Source: Thalassiosira profunda | Lineage: Eukaryota > Bacillariophyta > Thalassiosirophyceae > Thalassiosirales > Thalassiosiraceae | Assembly (NCBI GenBank): GCA_036939355.1 | Contig: JALLAP010001202.1 | Location: 1 to 14,187 of the forward strand | Direction: 5' to 3' | DNA: 14,187 nucleotides | Notes under the pieces: generated by a model | Database searches by the model: none | What the model was told of the DNA's origin: nothing | Seen by the model: the letters and a program-made list of their open reading frames with translations, nothing else | Made by a program: the position numbers and the translations under genes | In this document: in pieces, positions 1 through 8,000 of the stretch | Layout: every line of letters starts with the position of its first letter | Position numbering within the stretch: position 1 is the stretch's first letter

Positions 1-2
1 GG

Positions 3-1577
3 GCGCCCAATCGCGACGCCAAGCCCTCTCCGGACCGATTTCACTTTGCGGTCGACCACTGCTTTCCCATCAAGGGACAAGGGACGGTCCTCACGGGCAC
101 CTGCCTCTCCGGATCGGCGCGGCCCAACGACATGGTGGAATTCCCGACGCTGGCCACGCAAAAGAAGATCAAGGGATTGCAAATGTTCCGACGAAGGGCC
201 AACGTCATCCAGCAGGGCGATCGGGCGGGGATCTGCGTGTCGAACTTCGACGCCAAGTTGATGGAGCGGGGCATCGTGGCGTCTCCCGGAACGGTGAAGT
301 TGATCCGCGGGGCGATTGCGGTGGTGCGCAAGGTGCGCTTTTTCAAGGGCGGGCTGCACTCGGGCGCCAAGTTTCACGTCAGCGTGGGCCACACGACGGT
401 GATGGCGACGGTGACGTTTTGGGGCGCCCGCGAGATTGCAAAGCAGGTCGAGGAGCAGTTGGAGAAGACGTTGGAACGATCCAGCTCGCAGCCGTATGGA
501 AAGTCGTCGTTGGGCGGCTCTGCCGACTTGGCGGGCCTGCCTCGATTGAAGTTTGACTGGAACCAGGATTTTCTGCATCAAGACAACTACCTGGACGTCT
601 TGCCAGCGACAGATACCAGCTCGGGATGGAACGAAACAACGCCAGAACCAGGAAAGCGAAATGGAGATACTATGCCGCCATTGCATTGGGCAAGGCTCGA
701 ATTTCTCACCCCGGTATACTGCCCAATGGACAGCCTCGTGATTGGATCGAGGCTGGATTCGGAAGTGAACGCCAACGCTTGCCGGCTTGCCTTCTCTGGG
801 CGATTGGTCGAGAGGTACGATGCAAAATCGGACCACGGCCGACTGAAGTCCTACACAAAGAAGGAGAAAGTGGGCATGGTCTGTCGACTGGGCGATCCCT
901 ACAAACGAAACGACGACGACAAACTTGTTCGATACGAGGTATTTGGCACCAATCTGTTCAAGAAGGAAACGAACATGACGCAATTCGTGGGCCTGCTAAT
1001 AGAAACCGATGGCGGAGACATGGGCAGCATCCAATCCTCCTTTGGGACCTCGGGCAAGTTCCGGGTCAACTTTCCGGGAGGCACTGAGATACGGGAGGGC
1101 GACCCGCTGTACCTGCGGTTCAAGCGGTATGCCAACGACCCGAGGAAAGCCATTCACCAGGACGGAACCCTTCCTCCGGCCAGGGTGGGCTCTCGGGTGG
1201 ACCCGCCGGCGAAGAAGAAGAAGGGCAAAGGAAAGAGCGCAGCTCGGAGTGCGTCCTCGACAGTGTCGCAGACCGCGGTCGAAAGCAACGCGACCAAAGA
1301 GAAGGATGCAACGGCGGACGTGTTCGGAGAAATCGTCAAGCTGAAAGGAGACGTGCTGGACAACGGCAAGAGCACCGTGGCCATCGTATCGGGACTGTTT
1401 TCCATGGAGGACAACATCGGCCAGTACAAGGGACGGAAAGTGCTTTGCATATCGACCGAAGAGGAGGGCGCGGTGGACGGCTCGTTCGGGAAGATGGGAA
1501 AGTGCAAGGTCTTGTTCCGGGAGGGCGTATCGGCCGAGGCCGGGAGCCGGGTCAAGATGCCGGGCAAAGGAGATTAG
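3..1577 (+). CDS. EEFSEC: Selenocysteine-specific elongation factor EEFSEC (SelB type), 5' partial
   Basis: EEFSEC is the GTPase that delivers Sec-tRNA to the ribosome at UGA codons. The frame is open from the left edge, so the G domain lies outside; about 524 residues are visible, to the TAG at 1575. Seen: the domain II signature FPIKGQGTVLTGT just after the edge, then QGDRAGICV and HVSVGHTTVMATVTF of the following barrel. A variable linker (about 470-660) is followed by a domain IV-like part with VIGSRLDSEVNANACRLAF, VFGTNLFKKETNMTQFVGL and FGTSGKFRVNFPGG, ending LRFKRY (to about 1130). These match animal EEFSEC in order and wording, from memory of the family. Unusual: after LRFKRY comes a Lys-rich linker (about 1201-1260) and a further ~85 residues repeating the pattern LF..E.N..Q..G and SFG..GK..V.F..G, so the protein is longer than the roughly 600 residues of the human enzyme. 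The family call is firm; the exact C-terminus is not, because an open frame in another phase begins right at the stop. Confidence 0.95.
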   Translation, partial: APNRDAKPSPDRFHFAVDHCFPIKGQGTVLTGTCLSGSARPNDMVEFPTLATQKKIKGLQMFRRRANVIQQGDRAGICVSNFDAKLMERGIVASPGTVKLIRGAIAVVRKVRFFKGGLHSGAKFHVSVGHTTVMATVTFWGAREIAKQVEEQLEKTLERSSSQPYGKSSLGGSADLAGLPRLKFDWNQDFLHQDNYLDVLPATDTSSGWNETTPEPGKRNGDTMPPLHWARLEFLTPVYCPMDSLVIGSRLDSEVNANACRLAFSGRLVERYDAKSDHGRLKSYTKKEKVGMVCRLGDPYKRNDDDKLVRYEVFGTNLFKKETNMTQFVGLLIETDGGDMGSIQSSFGTSGKFRVNFPGGTEIREGDPLYLRFKRYANDPRKAIHQDGTLPPARVGSRVDPPAKKKKGKGKSAARSASSTVSQTAVESNATKEKDATADVFGEIVKLKGDVLDNGKSTVAIVSGLFSMEDNIGQYKGRKVLCISTEEEGAVDGSFGKMGKCKVLFREGVSAEAGSRVKMPGKGD

Positions 1578-1866
1578 CTATGTAGTAGAGAAGCGTCACG
1601 CGTACAACGTACAAGATGTTACCTACCTCCACGACTGCTTTGGAGAAACGCTCCACGAGCTGGGCGAGCTGCCGCGGCTGCAGGAACCGCCGCTGGTGCT
1701 CATAATATGGGAGATCGCTTTCGACAACAAGGCCGCCAACTACCTGTCCTCAATCGACGTCTCTCGCGGCAGCGTCCTGCACCCGGTCGTGAACCAGCAC
1801 CCAACGAGTCGTTTGCCTCCACGCCTCTTCAAACGAGTCCTGCAACGAAAGCTGCAACCGCGCACG
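1576..1866 (+). other. Coding-looking open frame without ATG between EEFSEC and the PDZ gene
   Basis: This frame is open from a TGA at 1342 through to the stop at 2943, and it contains no ATG before 1867. From 1576 it has GC-rich third positions and reads like ordinary protein: YVVEKRHAYNVQDVTYLHD, then LHELGELPRLQEPPLVLIIW, then YLSSIDVSRGSVLHPVV. It could be an upstream exon of the PDZ gene whose splice acceptor I could not place. It could be an in-frame N-terminal part read from a non-ATG start. It could also be the true end of EEFSEC, displaced by a one-base insertion or deletion near 1565-1577, since KRHAYN resembles the KRYAND that closes the first EEFSEC module. The sequence alone does not decide. 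Confidence 0.5.
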
Positions 1867-2943
1867 ATGCCAGCCGTAGAGGAGTCCGCGCCGTCCCTCG
1901 ACCCTGCTCACGCGAAGTCGTCGCCCGACGGCGATGTCGAGGTCATTGTGTGGAAAAGCGCGGGCGAACTACTGGGCATATCTGTAGGTGATTTGGAGAA
2001 TACCTCCGGACGAAGAATCCCTGGAGTAAAAGTGAATACTATCGAGGAACATAGTATTTTTGCTGGAACTGCATTGAAGCCGGGAATGGTGATTGAGAGT
2101 ATCAATGGGACGACAATCGGGAGCGTTATCGAACTGGGCACATTGCTCAGACGATTCCTCAAGTTGGTGGTGAAGATTCGGCCACTGCGTGAGGGCGAGA
2201 CGGTCGTGAAGGTTCAGACAGCAACCACACAGAGCCAGAAAGCGGCAGGTCTTCTTTCGGACGAGCAGAGATTGGCGCTGGATGCTATTGTCGCATCATA
2301 CGACAGCAAGAACGACTGCAGACTGTCCGGATTTAATGACGCTCTGATACATGGCTTTGGTTGTGGGCTGGAAACGACGCAGATGTACTACTACCTTCGG
2401 ACGAAATCATATCCGCACCGCCCGCTTTGCGAGAGGAGACATAGCGAGGATGCCTTGCTCAGCAAGATGAGAGGATGGGTGCAGAATGCCAAGCGCAATA
2501 AGGACAAGCCCAAGCGGGGCAAACCGATTCTGGACGTGTCGGATGAGAAGAAATTGGCGCTGGATGCTGTTATCGCGGCTTGGGACGGCGAGAACGACTG
2601 CAGACTGTCCGGATTTGATGACGCAGTGTTAGATTGCCTCGATTGTGGGCTGGAAGCGACACAGATCTACTATTACCTTCGGACCAAAGCATATCCGCAC
2701 CTTCCGCTTTGTGGGCGGAGAAAAGATGACGCCTTACTCCAGAAAATGATTGCCTACGTGTCGAAGGCAAAGTGCAAGAATCCGCTCGGCTACTATGTTA
2801 GTCCTTCGCAGGCGGTTCCAATCACATACGACAAGGCAGAAGCACAGCTTGCTGAGCTGTTGCGTTCGTGGGGCAAATCGGATGCAAAGACGCGTGCGGT
2901 CGCGTCCAGACGGAGGTGCGAATTGCGACGGACGAATGCATGA
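1867..2943 (+). CDS. PDZ-like protein with two tandem copies of an unknown module
   Basis: From the first in-frame ATG (residues MPAVEESAP) the product is 358 residues. Residues 24-107 look like a PDZ domain: a strand VEVIVWK, a loop LLGISVGDL in place of the usual GLGF loop, then FAGTALKPGMVIESINGTTI, the typical 'A...L..GD.I..ING' half, and a closing strand VVKIRPL. PDZ domains bind protein C-termini or internal peptides. Two copies of a ~79-residue module follow (131-209 and 224-302), each with an LALDA helix, NDCRLSGF, GCGLE or DCGLE, TQ-YYYLRTK, YPH-PLC and a C-terminal helix with DALL-KM. I do not recognise this module; its helices suggest a small adaptor or DNA-binding fold, but that is a guess. 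No signal peptide or membrane segment is seen. The open frame continues upstream of the ATG, so the start is uncertain. The gene converges on the next one with a 19-bp gap. Confidence 0.8.
   Translation: MPAVEESAPSLDPAHAKSSPDGDVEVIVWKSAGELLGISVGDLENTSGRRIPGVKVNTIEEHSIFAGTALKPGMVIESINGTTIGSVIELGTLLRRFLKLVVKIRPLREGETVVKVQTATTQSQKAAGLLSDEQRLALDAIVASYDSKNDCRLSGFNDALIHGFGCGLETTQMYYYLRTKSYPHRPLCERRHSEDALLSKMRGWVQNAKRNKDKPKRGKPILDVSDEKKLALDAVIAAWDGENDCRLSGFDDAVLDCLDCGLEATQIYYYLRTKAYPHLPLCGRRKDDALLQKMIAYVSKAKCKNPLGYYVSPSQAVPITYDKAEAQLAELLRSWGKSDAKTRAVASRRRCELRRTNA
2254..2772 (+). repeat. Intragenic tandem duplication, period 282 bp
   Basis: Two copies (about 2254-2493 and 2536-2772) encode the repeated module of the PDZ gene. 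They stay in phase, with a period of 282 bases or 94 codons including the linker. A 24-base stretch is identical (2311-2334 and 2593-2616), covering the codons of NDCRLSGF. The rest differs mostly by conservative replacements, so the copies are constrained at the protein level or partly homogenised by conversion. Confidence 0.9.
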
Positions 2944-2962
2944 TAAGCAATTGTGCTCTTTT

Positions 2963-4201
2963 TTATGTTGTTGCGTGGTACTGAGTCGACCACGGACCAA
3001 GCAGGTTTGCCCCGGGAGGATACACAAATACCCCACTCTGTAAATTGACCAAAATGTCATCGTCACCGATCCACTCATCATCGTACCACTTCTTTAGATT
3101 GCCAAAAACACGAGAAGAACGCCCCGACCTTTGCCAAACACCCGAGGTATCGGCATCGATTGCAAACGGAGGCGAATCCGTTGCGATAGGACGAAACCAT
3201 TCGCCAGCAATATGGCGATGTTGCCACGTGTTGTGCAAATTCTGCTCAGCCTGACGCATATGCGTGTGGTGAGTGGCCCGGTACTTCGTCTCCGCAAAGC
3301 ACACTGCCCAGACGAACTGTCCTCCCCGCCGGGCCAAGTCACCCGTTGATCCGAATTTTGTGCTCAACATTCCCCCAGCAATGTTTCGGAACCGTGCATT
3401 CGGGGATTCGTTGTTGATTCGAACGATGGCATTCATTGCGGTCCTCCTCCAAGCAAACTTTGCCCCGTAAGTGAATCCAGGGCCCTCTGCATGCCCCCTG
3501 ACGGCTACGAGTCTGGGCAAGGTGGTGGTACCTGTCCGGACAGCACTATTCTGAGGAAACCTGCTCTGCAAATCTTTGACATCGGCCGTGTCCAGATCAT
3601 ACCATTCACCCGCAATGTGCTTGACTCTGACGATGAAGTGCCCCGACTGCTCTCGTTGGAATCCATCATCTCCATGCAGGATTGCGATCCATCTCACGTT
3701 GGCAAATGGAATATATGCTTGTATCGAACGCATCTTATCCATGAAGAGGAGCCACGAGCGAGCCCATCCACATTTTGTCGCTCCCAATCGACGATGGGTG
3801 CGTCGCCCCCCACCCATTGCCAGGAACAATTCGAGGAAACCGGGAGGAAAATCCAACCATGCCATGTAGAAGACCGAGCGCGGGTCCCATGGTGCAATTG
3901 GAGCAGCGTCAGAGTCTAGCCCAATCGCCGCAATGCGATCAATGGCGGGCACCGCCCATTGCTTCGCCGCGCTTCTCTGCACCTGGAAGATGAGCGGCCT
4001 CTCATTGCTATTGCACATACAGAGGAACCTATGGTGAGACATCCTCATGCCGTTGCGCATTGGCATGTCGCCCGCTTGGACCCCGGCTGTCTCCGCTTGG
4101 GAGCCAGTCACCACCCATTGGATGCACGCAGCCGATCTTGGATCGCCGAGCACCACGCCGACCGGGCCAAAGTCGGGGATAATTATGGACGCGGTCTGCA
4201 T
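2963..4201 (-). CDS. PDZ-like protein with repeated HIAGEW motif, function unknown
   Basis: The product is 412 residues from the ATG at 4201. The open frame extends 35 codons further, but only to a TTG through GC-rich low-complexity sequence, so the ATG is preferred. Residues 2-76 resemble a PDZ domain: GPVGVVLGDP as the binding loop, then ETAGVQAGDM and a closing strand PLIFQVQRS. The rest is not a family I recognise. It contains SGHFIVRVKHIAGEWYDLDT (residues 187-205), a His-to-Asp spacing and Trp/Tyr strand like those of papain-fold cysteine peptidases. A second HIAGEW lies at 330-335, preceded by QFVWAVC (Q295, C301). A peptidase role is speculative, because no family signature around a catalytic Cys is evident. 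The protein is Trp- and Arg-rich with no membrane segment. It lies tail to tail with the preceding PDZ gene. Confidence 0.75.
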   Translation of the reverse strand: MQTASIIIPDFGPVGVVLGDPRSAACIQWVVTGSQAETAGVQAGDMPMRNGMRMSHHRFLCMCNSNERPLIFQVQRSAAKQWAVPAIDRIAAIGLDSDAAPIAPWDPRSVFYMAWLDFPPGFLELFLAMGGGRRTHRRLGATKCGWARSWLLFMDKMRSIQAYIPFANVRWIAILHGDDGFQREQSGHFIVRVKHIAGEWYDLDTADVKDLQSRFPQNSAVRTGTTTLPRLVAVRGHAEGPGFTYGAKFAWRRTAMNAIVRINNESPNARFRNIAGGMLSTKFGSTGDLARRGGQFVWAVCFAETKYRATHHTHMRQAEQNLHNTWQHRHIAGEWFRPIATDSPPFAIDADTSGVWQRSGRSSRVFGNLKKWYDDEWIGDDDILVNLQSGVFVYPPGANLLGPWSTQYHATT

Positions 4202-5072
4202 GCTGCGCCATGCCGCCCTCGCCGCAGCGAGAGGTCGGGGGCCGCGGTGCCGGCGGCGCGGCGCGGCGCGGGGCGGCGGGCGGAAAGTGGAAAGTGCAAA
4301 GTGCAAACAAAACCTTCCCCTATCTAGAGAAGTACTTATGTAAGGTAGTTAACTGCCGGCGCGCACCTTCCTAAAGGACCCACCCCATCTCGGCAAAAAC
4401 ATTCTTTCTTTTCGTAGATAATGCGACAGTTTCGCCGAGTCAACGCCTTGTCCAACGCCTTCTACTAGGATCAATTATGCGATGATACCAATCCAATGCC
4501 GTCAAATTTTGTCTTTCGTGCTCCAATGCCAACACACTGTAGGACGCGGTAATAGGCCCGCGGGAGCAACATCGAAACAACGAGCAACGGTCTCTTGCTT
4601 CAGATGCACCGTGCCGAACCGATGCACTGATGCCGCTCCCTTCGATCGGCGCATAACATTGGAATCGTTGACCGGCACCGTGGAGAGCACAGGGGCCGGG
4701 TGGTGCATATCGGCGGCTGCGGCGGCGGAAGAGGGTGCATTCGTGCTCGGAAAGAATCACCAGCCCTGAATAATAAACAGGTGCAACGACCGGACCCGTC
4801 AACCGTCAGAGCAATCGAAGGATTGGCCTGCGGGACCGAATGCATTGATTGCCGCTCCAACGAACCATCGGCGTCTTACATTGAATCTGTGAAGGTCCGC
4901 GGAGAGCAGAGGGGAGGTCACTGTGTTTGCATCAACCTCATCGGCGGCTGCGGCGGCGGAAGAGGGTGCACTCGTGCTCGGAAAGAATCACCAGCCCTTG
5001 GTGCATCAACTCAGGTGCAACGACCGGACCCGTCAGCGTCTGAGCCGGCAACAGGCTGCCATTCATCGACCA
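4202..5072. promoter_or_regulatory. Divergent intergenic region (871 bp) between the second PDZ gene and the large disordered-protein gene
   Basis: No convincing gene is seen. Nearest the minus-strand gene lies a GC-only tract (about 4220-4283) and a run of short AAAGTG-type units (4284-4306). A more AT-rich stretch follows (about 4310-4450), with a pyrimidine run near 4401-4415. The right half is the ~230-bp tandem duplication described separately. Both flanking genes start from this region, so it should hold both promoters, but I could not place a TATA box or initiator with confidence. Confidence 0.5.
4606..5044. repeat. Diverged ~230-bp tandem duplication upstream of the large gene
   Basis: The best-conserved parts are 4709-4768 and 4939-4998, almost identical over about 60 bases (from ATCGGCGGCTGCGGCGGCGG to AGAATCACCAGCCCT). 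Both are followed, after a variable gap, by GGTGCAACGACCGGACCCGT (from 4780 and from 5014). The flanks also correspond: TGCACTGATGCCGCTCCC near 4623 matches TGCATTGATTGCCGCTCCA near 4841, and GGAGAGCACAGGGG near 4682 matches GGAGAGCAGAGGGG near 4900. The second copy ends about 30 bases before the ATG at 5073. It is therefore a duplication of promoter or 5'-UTR sequence rather than a gene. Confidence 0.85.
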
Positions 5073-8000
5073 ATGGCCACCATGGCGGCGTCCCTGACCG
5101 AGACCGCGCCCGCCGCGGTCCATCCGCCCCCCGGCCTCCCATCCTCACCCGTGGGAAAGCGCCCCCTCCCGGTCCACGGCGCGCCCCTCCTCGGCTCTTT
5201 GTCGATGGGAGGGGGCGGCCTCCTCCGCCGCGCGGCCTCGAACGACGACGGCTTGGGCGGGACCCACGGCAGGATCAGAACGAGGACGGAGGGGGACCAG
5301 TTCCTGGCGCTGCACTCCTCCTCGGCCGCGTCGCCGTGGGGGGGCACCTTCGACTCGGTGTTCAGGGCGAGCGATGCACCACAGAGCCGGAACGAGGGGA
5401 ACGAGCCCCAACACAGGCTGCGCAGCCACACCCTCGATCCCATGCTCGGCGACGACGACGATTCCATCGTCCTGGGCGTCAACGGCAGGAACGCCGGCAG
5501 AGACCGAATGGACCTCTTCCGGCCCCGCAACAACACCTACTCGCCCGTGGTCGGCACCCCCACCCGGACCTCCTCGGGGCGGGGGGCCGACTGGAGCCCC
5601 CGCCACGCCGCCGCCGACTCCCCCCACAATAAGGACGGGGATGTGATCTGGATCCCGGCAATCCGGCCGAGCCTGAGCTGCCCCACGAGCGTGTTCGAGA
5701 GCCCCCTCTTCCCCAGTAGAACGGGGACCTCCGGAAACGATATTATTAATGGTGGTGGCCACAGCAGCGGGGGGATGGGATCGCCCAGCCCCGGGAGGGG
5801 GCCGACCGTGGCCCTCGGGGGGACCGGCGCCCCGGCCCGCCTCCTGTCGGAATTGTACCCCCTCCAGAAGATCGTGTCGGCGTCGCAGGACCAACTCTCG
5901 CCGACTTTTGCCACGGCAGCTGACGGGGATCGACGGGCCGGCCGCGAAAACCCTCTGAGAGATCGCGACGAGGCGAGCCTGTCGTCTACGGAGGAGCCGC
6001 TACTCGAGGACGACGAGGACGGACCGAGTATTCACGGCGACGGGGAGGGACTGGCCAACGTGGACGTGAGCGTGATCGAGTGCGAGGCCGACGAGCCGAG
6101 CTTCCGGCAGATTCCCAACCCCCACCTGGAGGGGGATTTGAGCGGCAGCAGCTCCGAGTTGCACGCGGCGCCGCCGCAGCAGCCACAGCCAACGACGACG
6201 GCGATGGAGAATCCGAGCGAGATTCGCAATTTGAGCAACGCCTTCGAGCTGTTGGGACGGGGGATGGGATCGCTCGCGGCTGTCCAGGGCCTCGACCAGA
6301 CATTGGAGGGGGTCAAGGCCCTCGACTCGAACGTCCTGTCGGCCGAAACGGCGTCGGACGGCACCGACAAGCCCTCGCCCACCTCGGTCCTGGGCTTGGA
6401 GTCCACGGCCACCTCCTCCACGGCGACAAACTCGCCCTCTGCCTCCGCGCTCCGCCTGGAGAACGGCCTCACCGTGGCTTCGATTGCCATGCCGCACTTT
6501 CGCCTCCACGAGTCGCTCCGGGGGAACCTCTCCCAGGGATTGGTCGACCGGGCGTCGTTCTACTCCGTGGTGCGGGACATCAACAAGGAGGCGAGCGACG
6601 CGGCCGCGGCGGACCCCCAGGGCGGGGCCTACAACGACGGCCCGGTCCACGGCGGCCCGGGACCGGCGGGGGCGGGGGCGGGGCAGGGGCCGCCCTCGCA
6701 GCCTCAGCCGCCTTCCGCGCCCCTCCCCCCGCCCCCGAGCGCGACCAAGCCCCCCGTCGTCGCCGAGGACGGCAAGGTGCACCTCCACCCCGACCCCCGC
6801 GAGGAGCGCCGGTCCGTCTTGGTCGTGGCGTGCACCCTCCCCGAGACCGCGGTGGGCGGGGGGAACAACCCCAACGAGGGCCCGTCCGACGACCCCCTCG
6901 CTTCCGCGGCCCTGCTGGGCCCCGCCCCCCTCGGCCCCGCCCTCCTGGACGAGGAGTGGTGGCTCCTCTCCGCGGTCGCCGCCCGCGATGCCGCCGAGGC
7001 GGAAGCGAACCGGGCGAGCGCGCTGCTTCCCACCTTTTACGAGGCCATGGGCGAGAAGGACGCTAGCGCGGCGCACGCGCCGTTGGCCGAAACCACGTCG
7101 GGCTCGAGGACGCAGCTGTGGAAGCCCGGACGGAGCTGGTGGGAGGCGAAGAGCGGGAAGAATCCGTGGGTGGAGCCCGTGGTGCACAACAACCGGTGGA
7201 GANCGGAGCTGGTGGGAGGCGAAGAGCGGGAAGAATCCGTGGGTGGAGCCCGTGGTGCACAACAACCGGTGGAGGTGAGTTCGTTGTTGGTGCTGTTGGA
7301 TCGAGTCTCTCCTCTCGCACATTGTATTGCAATTTGCTCACATCTTGTGCTCTCTTTCTCTGCTGCTCGACAGATACTTGTGGCCCCTTATTCACTACCA
7401 CAAGTTCATCGCCAAGTGCATCAAGAAGCTCAAGCGGAACGGCATCGACGTCAAGACGTCCACCTCGAGCGTCTCCCTCTTTCTGCGCCAGGAGGTCTGC
7501 AACGTCAGCGACCACCTCGCCTTCATGTCCAAGTACGATTCCGAGGAGTGGACGTCGGCCCTCAGCCACTTCGACGGCTGGACCGACCACGACCCGACCG
7601 TCGAGGAAACCCTCCGCGCCCTCGTCGCGAGCCAGCGCCTCGTGGGCGCCTCCGCCGCGGCTACCGACCTCCGGAGCTCGCTCCTGAGAAGCCAGATCGA
7701 CGACAAGATTCTGAGGGCGATGCAGGCCGCGAGGGAGGAGGCGGGACGGGACGCGTACGAGTACAAGGACGTTCCGGCGCCGCGCCCGGCCCCCCGGGGC
7801 AAGGCCGACGCATCGAACCGGGAGCGTCCGCCGCCGTCGCAGCCGCGGCCGAAGGAGCAGCACCTCCGGTCGGCCGTCGACCACGGCAAGAAGAAGACGA
7901 TCGACGATGCCAGCTGGAGCAGCTCGGGCTACCACCGCCCGGGGCAGTATCCCCCGCACTCGGTATACCGGCAGCCCTCGCTGGGCTCCGCGCCGAGCTC

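Noticed and set aside
4923..5072. Extension of the large gene upstream of 5073
   Set aside because: The frame is open only to a GTG and lies inside the duplicated non-coding block. The ATGs at 5073 and 5082 have good context.
4700..5632. Plus-strand open frame overlapping the start of the large gene
   Set aside because: It runs through the promoter duplication and then out of phase through exon 1, giving Pro/Arg-rich sequence without a domain, and it starts with GTG.
6000..7322. Second long minus-strand open frame
   Set aside because: Same cause: it mirrors the GC-rich first exon, starts from a non-ATG codon region and has composition typical of an antisense shadow.
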